Below are positions 1 to 4,922 of a DNA stretch of 7,443 nt, piece after piece. Every line of letters begins with the position of its first letter. Position 1 is the first letter of the stretch. The stretch is from Sediminibacterium sp. (GTDB lineage Bacteria; Bacteroidota; Bacteroidia; Chitinophagales; Chitinophagaceae): assembly GCA_030158535.1 (NCBI GenBank), contig JAOASV010000222.1, positions 1-7,443 of the forward strand, written 5' to 3'. The notes beneath the pieces were generated by a model. It ran no database searches. It was not told the DNA's origin and saw only the letters and a list, made by a program, of their open reading frames with translations. Both the position numbers and the translations under genes were made by a program.

Positions 1-585
1 CTCGTACACCCAGTTATCCGTAAAACTATTAACGCGTAAACCCGCTGTGGCATTAAGGTACGCGGCATTGCCAGTTCCTATACGCTTAGCAGACGCGCCA
101 ATAGTACCCGAAGCACTTCCGCCTACATTTCCATCTACATTTAAAAAATAAAAAGAAGTATCGGAATATAAATTTTGCTCGTAATTATACTGGTCATTAT
201 TACTATCGTAATGCCACCTGTGCGGACCTGGCGCATAAAAAACAATAAAGTCTTGCCCACTAAATATTCCATCGCCACCATCATTTATAAGAAGTGCGTT
301 TTCAGTAAAACTACTTGGCCTTTGTTCACCCACACCTTCTGGTAACATAGCCCCTCCTGATCCAAAAAGCCTGATTTTATCAGAAGGGGTAACGCCGCCA
401 GCAGGCACAAGCCCCATACTATTAAGCGCGGCCATATCAATTTTGTAAACACCTCTTGCCGTAACCCCTATTTTACCCCAGTCTCCCTTACTAAAAATAC
501 CTACCTGGGCCATAGCTGTTTTGGAACCTATCGAGGCCCAAAAAACAACCAAAACCAACCAAATATAGCGCCCAGGTTTACCCAT
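1..585 (-). CDS. porU: PorU, type IX secretion sortase, N-terminal 195 residues (3' end outside window)
   Basis: PorU is the C25-family cell-surface protease of the T9SS attachment complex; it removes the C-terminal signal of cargo and joins cargo to the surface. Seen: the frame is open from the ATG at 583-585 to the window edge. Residues 1-26 look like a Sec signal peptide (hydrophobic WLVLVVFW, cleavage likely after AMA). The mature N-terminus then has the PorU pre-domain pattern: GDWGKIGVTARGVYKID (34-50), DKIRLFGSGGAMLPE (69-83), ENALLINDGGDGIFSGQD (95-112), FIVFYAPGPHRWHY (113-126) and LYSDTSFYFL (139-148). The catalytic C25 domain lies beyond the window. Family members exceed 1,000 residues, so under a fifth is visible. 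It diverges from gldJ, another T9SS gene, which supports the call. An exact -7 box (612-619) lies 27 bases upstream. Naming rests on recalled family patterns, not on an alignment. Confidence 0.9.
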   Translation of the reverse strand, partial: MGKPGRYIWLVLVVFWASIGSKTAMAQVGIFSKGDWGKIGVTARGVYKIDMAALNSMGLVPAGGVTPSDKIRLFGSGGAMLPEGVGEQRPSSFTENALLINDGGDGIFSGQDFIVFYAPGPHRWHYDSNNDQYNYEQNLYSDTSFYFLNVDGNVGGSASGTIGASAKRIGTGNAAYLNATAGLRVNSFTDNWVYE

Positions 586-611
586 GATACAAGTATAACA
601 AAGTTTGATGC

Positions 612-619
612 CAAAGCTA
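612..619 (-). promoter_or_regulatory. Probable -7 promoter element of porU
   Basis: Read on the minus strand this is TAGCTTTG, an exact match to the Bacteroidota -7 consensus TAnnTTTG. It predicts a transcript start near 605 and a leader of about 20 bases before the ATG at 585. I see no convincing TTTG at the expected -33 position; that stretch is occupied by an inverted repeat (627-645). A weaker 7/8 match (TATACTTG) lies closer to the start codon and would leave almost no leader. Confidence 0.55.
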
Positions 620-626
620 CTGATAC

Positions 627-645
627 AAGGCCACAGGCAGGCCTT
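627..645. repeat. Inverted repeat AAGGCC-N7-GGCCTT in the porU upstream region
   Basis: A perfect 6-bp dyad (627-632 and 640-645) has a 7-base centre. On the minus strand it covers roughly -22 to -40 from the predicted porU start site, where the -33 element should be. That position suits an operator. No T-run follows the hairpin on either strand at the right place, so it is not a terminator. Sequence observation is certain; function is inference. Confidence 0.4.
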
Positions 646-697
646 TCCCTTAAAAAAATCATAAAATAGGGTCAAAATCACCCCCCTTGCCCCAAAT

Positions 698-741
698 CTT
701 AAGCTTTTTGTAACAAGATGAAGCCTTAAGCTACCCTTAAG
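698..741. repeat. Three CTTAAG palindromes upstream of gldJ
   Basis: The hexamer palindrome CTTAAG occurs at 698-703, 725-730 and 736-741. The first two share the longer form CTTAAGCT, the last two CCTTAAG. Spacings are 27 and 11 bases, the latter about one helical turn. The last copy lies where the -33 region of the predicted gldJ promoter falls. The cluster could be a regulator-binding array or simple A/T-rich coincidence; nothing in the window tells which. Confidence 0.35.
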
Positions 742-756
742 TTGACGGAAATCTTA

Positions 757-764
757 TATATTCG
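757..764 (+). promoter_or_regulatory. Probable -7 promoter element of gldJ
   Basis: TATATTCG matches TAnnTTTG at 7 of 8 positions. It predicts transcription from about 771 and a leader of about 37 A/T-rich bases before the ATG at 808. A TTG at 742-744 is closer (12 bases) than the usual -33 spacing, so the upstream half is weak. The leader shows no purine-rich ribosome site, which is ordinary in this phylum. Confidence 0.45.
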
Positions 765-807
765 CAGAGGTAAATTAGAATCAATTTTTTATTGAATTTA
801 TAAGTAT

Positions 808-2373
808 ATGCAGTTCACAAAAACAGTTCGCAATTTAGTGTTGCTCACCACCCTAACAGGTGCTGTTGTTTCATGTAATCCATTTAAGAAAAAGCCGCAA
901 ACTTCTACGGCAACTGGTTGGAATTACAACGACAAATCGATGGGCAATTTTAACGTGCCAAAACCTAAAGATATTAAAGCAGCTCCAGGCCTTGTATTTG
1001 TACAAGGAGGTACGTTTACCATGGGCGCCGCTCAAGAAGACGTAATGGGCGATTGGAATAATATCCAACGCAGAATTACCGTGAACTCATTTTTTATTGA
1101 TAAAACAGAAGTATCCAACCTTCACTACCGCGAATATTTATATTGGATTACCAATGTATTTGGTGGCGCAGGTATGGATAGCATCGTTAACGAGGCATTA
1201 CCGGACACACTTGTATGGCGTTCAGAACTTGCTTACAACGAGCCAATGGTTGAATATTATTTCCGTCACCCTTCTTACAATAATTTCCCTGTTGTAGGTG
1301 TGAGCTGGAAACAAGCTACCGATTATTGTATCTGGCGTACCGACCGCGTAAATGAATTAACCCTCATGAAAAGCAGCTACCTAGATCCTAAAAATCAAAT
1401 CAAAAAAGAATTAAACGGAGCAGGTCAAGATAACTTTAATACTAGAGCATATTTGTTGGGTGAATACCAAGCAACACCTGGTAGAGACGCAACAAAAAAA
1501 AGCAACCCATTAAAAGATGCTCAAGGTAGACCGCGTACCAAAGTAAGTTTTGAAGATGGTATTTTATTTGGTGACTACCGCCTACCTACAGAGGCTGAGT
1601 GGGAATATGCTGCATACGGTTATATCGCTGCAAACCCTCAACGTAAATCTAAGAGCAACAAACGTGGTGAAGAATTAATTTCTAACAAGCAAATTTATGC
1701 TTGGAAAAATAATGGTTACGACAACGTTCGTTACACTGCAAAAGGTTCTTACCAAGGTTCTATGCTTGCTAACTTTAAGCGTGGTGCCGGTGATAACATG
1801 GGTGTGGCTGGTGGATTAAACGATAACGCTGCCATCCCTGCCGAAGTAGTTACTTTCACACCAAACGGATACGGACTTTACAATATGTCTGGTAACGTAA
1901 GTGAGTGGGTTGCCGATGTGTACCGCCCAATGACTGCTGTTGATGGCGACGATTATAATATTTTTAGAGGTAACGAATTTAAGCAAATTGATTTCTCTAG
2001 AGGCGAAGGAAATTTAAGAGATGACAAAGGTCGTATCATTTACAAGACCGAATCTGACTCATCACTTGTGAACCGTCGTAACTATCAAAAAGGTTATGCA
2101 GTGAATCACCTAGACGGAGACTCTGCAAGCAATGCTGGTTATAACTATGGTTTAACTACACTTATTTCAGATAAGTCTCGTGTGGTAAAAGGTGCTAGCT
2201 GGAACGACCGCGCATACTGGTTAAGCCCAGGTGCTAGAAGATTTTTAGAAGAAGATCAAAGTACCAACACCATTGGTTTTAGATGCGCCATGAACCACTA
2301 TGGTTCTTCGGAAGGAACTTCTAAAAAAGCTAAAACTGGTATCTTTATGCCAACCAAAAAGAACAAACGTTAA
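808..2373 (+). CDS. gldJ: GldJ, gliding motility / type IX secretion lipoprotein
   Basis: GldJ is an inner-face cell-envelope lipoprotein needed in Flavobacterium for gliding and for stability of the T9SS component GldK. Seen: 521 residues with a lipoprotein signal (hydrophobic 10-22, lipobox VVSC, Cys23), then the GldJ-like opening TGWNYNDK (36-43). The SUMF1/formylglycine-enzyme fold follows: VFVQGGTFTMG (63-73), RHPSYNNFPVVGVSW (153-167), YRLPTEAEWEYAA (257-269), NGYGLYNMSGNVSEW (353-367), RVVKGASWND (458-467) and IGFRCAM (489-495). The tail is lysine-rich. Cysteines are few, so oxidase chemistry is unlikely and the fold is probably structural. GldK shares the fold, but the segment order, the length near 520 and the porU neighbour favour GldJ. 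Arg and Gly codons lean to CGT and GGT, unlike porU and murF, which hints at higher expression. The gene diverges from porU and converges on murF. Confidence 0.94.
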   Translation: MQFTKTVRNLVLLTTLTGAVVSCNPFKKKPQTSTATGWNYNDKSMGNFNVPKPKDIKAAPGLVFVQGGTFTMGAAQEDVMGDWNNIQRRITVNSFFIDKTEVSNLHYREYLYWITNVFGGAGMDSIVNEALPDTLVWRSELAYNEPMVEYYFRHPSYNNFPVVGVSWKQATDYCIWRTDRVNELTLMKSSYLDPKNQIKKELNGAGQDNFNTRAYLLGEYQATPGRDATKKSNPLKDAQGRPRTKVSFEDGILFGDYRLPTEAEWEYAAYGYIAANPQRKSKSNKRGEELISNKQIYAWKNNGYDNVRYTAKGSYQGSMLANFKRGAGDNMGVAGGLNDNAAIPAEVVTFTPNGYGLYNMSGNVSEWVADVYRPMTAVDGDDYNIFRGNEFKQIDFSRGEGNLRDDKGRIIYKTESDSSLVNRRNYQKGYAVNHLDGDSASNAGYNYGLTTLISDKSRVVKGASWNDRAYWLSPGARRFLEEDQSTNTIGFRCAMNHYGSSEGTSKKAKTGIFMPTKKNKR

Positions 2374-2391
2374 AAAGGAAAGGAAAGGAAA
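2374..2391 (+). repeat. Polypurine run with three GGAAA units
   Basis: Directly after the gldJ stop, GGAAA repeats three times (2377-2391) within an all-purine stretch. It is a low-complexity tract between the stop codon and the terminator, with no evident coding role. Repeat number may vary between strains. Confidence 0.5.
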
Positions 2392-2400
2392 ATAAAAGAG

Positions 2401-2433
2401 AACCATCACTATTAATTTAGTGGTGGTTTTTTT
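2401..2433 (+). terminator. Intrinsic terminator of gldJ
   Basis: An 11-bp stem (2401-2411 with 2418-2428, one T-G wobble) encloses a 6-base loop and runs into seven T residues (2427-2433). It sits 28 bases after the gldJ stop. Read from the minus strand, the same stem is followed by CTCTTTTATTTTCC, a poorer but usable U-tract, so it may also end murF transcripts. Confidence 0.85.
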
Positions 2434-2436
2434 ATG

Positions 2437-2455
2437 CGCATACGTTGCGCGTATG
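2437..2455. repeat. Small dyad CATACG / CGTATG between gldJ and murF
   Basis: A 6-bp inverted repeat (CATACG and CGTATG around TTGCG) lies between the terminator and the end of murF. It has no T-run on either side, so it is not a terminator alone. It might help fold the murF transcript end. Confidence 0.3.
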
Positions 2456-2461
2456 GCGTGC

Positions 2462-3775
2462 TTATGCAAGCACCGATTCCATTTGCATGCTCCGAGATCC
2501 TTTAATTAATAGCTGAGCGTTCGTTGGATTTTGCTCCGCCAGCCACGCTTTAGCGTCCTGTGTATTTTTAAAATAAATAAATTGAGGCAACGCGTTTTGA
2601 TGTGCTAAAAAATCATCCCCTACTAGCACCACATGTGTAAATGAATAAGATGCTATAAGTTCTAATAACGCTAAATGTTCTGCACTAGAATGATCCCCAA
2701 GTTCCATCATGGCGCCTAGCATAACAATTTTATGATCACCTGCTAGTTTTGCAAAATTTTCGATGGCCACTTTCATGCTACTAGGGTTGGCATTGTAAGC
2801 GTCTAATATAATGGTGTTAGTACCCTTTGTAATGAGTTGTGATCTGCTATTAGATGGCGCATAATTTTCTATAGCTTCTACCATTTTATGCTCAGGCACA
2901 CCAAAATGTTTTCCAATAGTAAGTGCGCACAATATATTAGGAAGGTTATAAGAGCCTACTAGTTGCGAGCGAACTGTGGTGGAGGTGTCGTTTATATTTG
3001 CAGACACCGTTAAAAACGGCTCGCTGCTTTGTATTTCGCCACTGATGTAAGGAACAATGTTTTGTATGCCGGCGCTCATTTCATTTAAATAATCATACCC
3101 GGTATACACAAATGCTGTACCGTTATGACCACGTAAAAAACTATACAGTTCGCCCTTGCCTTTTTTTACGCCCTCTTCACCACCAAATCCTTCTAAGTGC
3201 GCTTTACCGCAGTTACTAATTATTCCATGCGTAGGTTTTGTGTATACACAGTAGCCTTCAATTTCTTTTTGATGATTGGCGCCCATTTCTATCACCGCCA
3301 TTTGCGCATCTTTTTTAATGCTAAGAATAGTGAGCGGTACACCAATATGGTTATTTAAATTTCCTTGCGTGGTATAGGTTTTAAAATGAGAAGCGAGTAC
3401 CGCATACACCAGTTCTTTGGTGGTAGTTTTACCGTTGCTTCCGGTAATGGCTATAAATGGAATTTCAAAACTGCTTCGGTGATGTCCAGCCAGCGCTTGT
3501 AATGTTGTAAGCACATCGTCGACCACAATCATTTTTGAAAGGGCAGCATTTTTTTGCGCTTCGTTGTTGCCTTCGTAATAAGTGGCTATGGTGCTGATTG
3601 GCTCGTCTACCACACAGTAAGCAGCGCCCGCCTCTATGGCCTTAAAAGCAAATGTATTGGCATTAAAGTTTGGACCCTTTAAAGCAAAGAAAAAGTCGCC
3701 TTCCTTTAGCCTGCGGGTATCCGTTACAACACTCGGATACTGAACGTAAATGTCATAAATTTCTGAAATGCTCAT
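2462..3775 (-). CDS. murF: MurF, UDP-N-acetylmuramoyl-tripeptide--D-alanyl-D-alanine ligase
   Basis: This cytoplasmic ATP-dependent ligase adds D-Ala-D-Ala to the UDP-MurNAc-tripeptide, the last soluble peptide-adding step of peptidoglycan precursor synthesis. Seen in 437 residues: N-terminal substrate domain with SVVTDTRRLKEGDFFFALKG (15-34); ATP P-loop TGSNGKTTTKE (111-121); GNLNNHIGVPLTIL (138-151); EMGANHQKEIEGY (163-175); SNCGKAHLEGFGG (187-199); GSYNLPNILCA (274-284); C-terminal domain with DAYNANPSSM (325-334), MLGAMMELG (352-360) and KGSRSMQME (425-433). All key Mur-ligase motifs are intact. A longer frame begins at 3877, but its 34 extra residues do not resemble MurF and cover the promoter at 3797-3804. 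The ATG at 3775 has AAAAGGTAG just upstream and gives the normal family length. The gene ends 88 bases from gldJ, in convergent orientation. Confidence 0.97.
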   Translation of the reverse strand: MSISEIYDIYVQYPSVVTDTRRLKEGDFFFALKGPNFNANTFAFKAIEAGAAYCVVDEPISTIATYYEGNNEAQKNAALSKMIVVDDVLTTLQALAGHHRSSFEIPFIAITGSNGKTTTKELVYAVLASHFKTYTTQGNLNNHIGVPLTILSIKKDAQMAVIEMGANHQKEIEGYCVYTKPTHGIISNCGKAHLEGFGGEEGVKKGKGELYSFLRGHNGTAFVYTGYDYLNEMSAGIQNIVPYISGEIQSSEPFLTVSANINDTSTTVRSQLVGSYNLPNILCALTIGKHFGVPEHKMVEAIENYAPSNSRSQLITKGTNTIILDAYNANPSSMKVAIENFAKLAGDHKIVMLGAMMELGDHSSAEHLALLELIASYSFTHVVLVGDDFLAHQNALPQFIYFKNTQDAKAWLAEQNPTNAQLLIKGSRSMQMESVLA

Positions 3776-3796
3776 GCGCCTACCTTTTATATGTAA

Positions 3797-3804
3797 CAAA
3801 TATA
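3797..3804 (-). promoter_or_regulatory. Probable -7 promoter element of murF
   Basis: On the minus strand this reads TATATTTG, an exact TAnnTTTG match. It predicts a start site near 3790 and a leader of about 15 bases carrying the AAAAGGTAG ribosome site before the ATG at 3775. This placement decides the murF start. The -33 region is only a loose match (GGTTAT). Confidence 0.6.
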
Positions 3805-3881
3805 GTTGAAATAGATATGGCGATAACCCATATATGTATATTATGTATCTTATGCGTACCTTAAAGTTTAACCCCATTTAC

Positions 3882-4031
3882 ATGAATCCCAAACTACAGC
3901 TCAGCAGCATTCAAGGAAAAAAGACAGCGCTGGTTAAGCAATTAAGCGGACTGATAAAAAATAAAATTTCAGGAAAACTGGATTGGAAGAAAGTAAAAAT
4001 TGAATATTTAAAAACCAAGTTTGGGTTATAA
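3882..4031 (+). CDS. Doubtful small basic protein, 49 residues
   Basis: I do not recognise this ORF. The chosen ATG at 3882 gives 49 residues rich in lysine (about one in five), with no signal peptide, membrane segment or cysteine; the second half (LDWKKVKIEYLKTKFGL) could form a basic amphipathic helix. In-frame ATGs at 3834, 3843 and 3852 would give up to 65 residues; the first two sit in the murF upstream region and seem less likely. It diverges from murF. No clear TAnnTTTG box or ribosome site precedes any start. In favour: it fills an otherwise empty gap and its codons look ordinary. Against: it is short, has no family match I know, and A/T-rich DNA yields such frames by chance. Confidence 0.3.
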   Translation: MNPKLQLSSIQGKKTALVKQLSGLIKNKISGKLDWKKVKIEYLKTKFGL

Positions 4032-4103
4032 AATATTAGCATACCCCAACAGCGTTTATGCAGCTGCGTAACAAAAGTCACGTTTCGGGCAAATAATTAC
4101 CTC

Positions 4104-4111
4104 GAAATTTG
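4104..4111 (+). promoter_or_regulatory. Possible -7 element for the small membrane protein
   Basis: GAAATTTG matches TAnnTTTG at 7 of 8 positions, and a TTTCG at 4083-4087 sits 16 bases upstream near a -33 position. Transcription would begin near 4118, giving a leader of about 11 bases before the ATG at 4129. This is a weak call made by position. Confidence 0.3.
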
Positions 4112-4128
4112 TATCTAAATCTAATGTT

Positions 4129-4329
4129 ATGATACGCTTACTTCAAAAAATAGACTTTGTACTCGTGATCCGATTAATTATGGGTGGTATGTTTTTAGTA
4201 ATTGCATGGCAGTTTAAAGACTGGATGCCTGCTATTTTTGGTGTACTCCTCATTGTAATTGGTATTTACGCCTCTAAAACAAAAACAGGCTGCGGCTATG
4301 GCGGCGGCAGCTGTTCAATAAACAGATAA
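4129..4329 (+). CDS. Small two-helix inner membrane protein with Gly/Cys tail
   Basis: This 66-residue protein has two predicted membrane helices (about 10-28 and 33-49) joined by a short turn (QFKDWMP). The tail reads KTKTGCGYGGGSCSINR, with Cys55 and Cys62 around a glycine-rich loop. Short helix-pair proteins with such a C-terminal cysteine motif occur in Bacteroidota as hypothetical proteins; I recall a resemblance to DUF2892-type proteins but cannot confirm it. The two cysteines could bind metal or form a disulfide. Topology with both ends on the same side is expected from two helices. A competing ATG at 4124 stops after two codons. The next gene, a zinc-ribbon membrane protein, begins 51 bases downstream with its own -7 box, so shared transcription is possible but not required. 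No function is assigned. Confidence 0.75.
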   Translation: MIRLLQKIDFVLVIRLIMGGMFLVIAWQFKDWMPAIFGVLLIVIGIYASKTKTGCGYGGGSCSINR

Positions 4330-4345
4330 TAGCAAACAATTAAGT

Positions 4346-4353
4346 TACCTTTG
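4346..4353 (+). promoter_or_regulatory. Probable -7 promoter element of the DUF983 gene
   Basis: TACCTTTG is an exact match to TAnnTTTG. Transcription would begin near 4360, with a leader of about 20 bases before the ATG at 4381. The alternative TTG start at 4351 lies inside this box, which argues against it. No good -33 TTTG is visible upstream. Confidence 0.55.
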
Positions 4354-4380
4354 CGTCATTCGCACAAATTCGCAAGTATT

Positions 4381-4821
4381 ATGCCAAAACCATTAAGCAA
4401 ATATTTTATCCCGGCAGTCATTACCAATAAATGCCCACGTTGTAGAGAAGGAGATATTTTTCAGAGCCAGCAAGCCTATAAATTTAAAACCAATACCGAT
4501 ATGCACGAACACTGCCCGGTATGTGGCCAGCCCACCGAAATTGAGGTAGGCTTTTATTACGGCACCGGCTATGTGAGCTACGCCTTATCGGTAGCATTTA
4601 TTGTATCCACTTTTGTGGCCTGGAAAGTTTTAATAGGCATGACATTTGAGATTGATGACAACCGCATGTTTTACTGGATGGGAACGGCTTTTGTGCTGCT
4701 CTTTGCAGTGCAGCCCCTCCTGATGAGACTGTCCCGCTCTTTATGGCTCAGCATGTTTGTTAGCTATGACCCGGATTGGAAAACAAACCCACTCGAAATA
4801 CCAGAAAGATTTAATCATTAA
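4381..4821 (+). CDS. DUF983 family zinc-ribbon membrane protein
   Basis: This is a 146-residue member of the DUF983 family, whose biochemical role is unknown. Seen: an N-terminal two-part zinc-ribbon pattern, NKCPRCREGD (Cys18, Cys21) and EHCPVCGQP (Cys45, Cys48), then EVGFYYGTGYVSYALSVAF (55-73) leading into a first membrane helix (about 64-86). A second helix spans about 97-116 (WMGTAFVLLFAVQPLL), and a short polar tail follows. All four cysteines are present and the length is usual for the family. A frame from a TTG at 4351 would add ten residues, but that TTG overlaps an exact -7 box, so the ATG at 4381 is chosen. Domain order suggests a cytoplasmic ribbon anchored in the inner membrane, which is inference. 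The gene is followed by a strong terminator. Confidence 0.92.
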   Translation: MPKPLSKYFIPAVITNKCPRCREGDIFQSQQAYKFKTNTDMHEHCPVCGQPTEIEVGFYYGTGYVSYALSVAFIVSTFVAWKVLIGMTFEIDDNRMFYWMGTAFVLLFAVQPLLMRLSRSLWLSMFVSYDPDWKTNPLEIPERFNH

Positions 4822-4856
4822 TTTTTCCGCGCAAAAATAATACGATCATATAAAAA

Positions 4857-4890
4857 CAAAAGAGGCCCCGAAAATTCGGGGCCTCTTTTG
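4857..4890. terminator. Strong bidirectional intrinsic terminator
   Basis: A perfect 16-bp inverted repeat (4857-4872 and 4875-4890) has the core GAGGCCCCGAA / TTCGGGGCCTC. The centre is AA, so the real loop is about four A residues. The rightward read ends in TCTTTTG. The leftward read ends in TCTTTTGTTTTTAT, the better U-tract. It lies 35 bases after the DUF983 stop and 32 bases after the lipoprotein stop, so it serves both convergent units. Confidence 0.95.
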
Positions 4891-4922
4891 TAAACAAACT
4901 TTATTCAATCCTTCTAAACAAA

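Noticed and set aside
681..693. C-rich run that reads GGGGCAAGGGGGG on the minus strand, possible G-quadruplex
   Set aside because: There are only two separated G-runs, short of the four tracts needed for a convincing intramolecular quadruplex.
871..1297. Open frames of 60-66 codons within gldJ on both strands
   Set aside because: They lie fully within a well-supported gene, show no domain, and have no promoter or ribosome site of their own.
808..2373. Active sulfatase-modifying (formylglycine-generating) enzyme
   Set aside because: The fold matches, but the lipoprotein signal, the GldJ-specific opening and the lack of a clear catalytic cysteine pair point to the structural T9SS protein.
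2245..2469. 74-codon minus-strand frame over the gldJ end and terminator
   Set aside because: It runs through the terminator hairpin, overlaps gldJ and the end of murF, and looks like low-complexity antisense translation.
3670..3864. 64-codon plus-strand frame over the murF start
   Set aside because: It is antisense to conserved MurF residues and to the murF promoter; no family resemblance.
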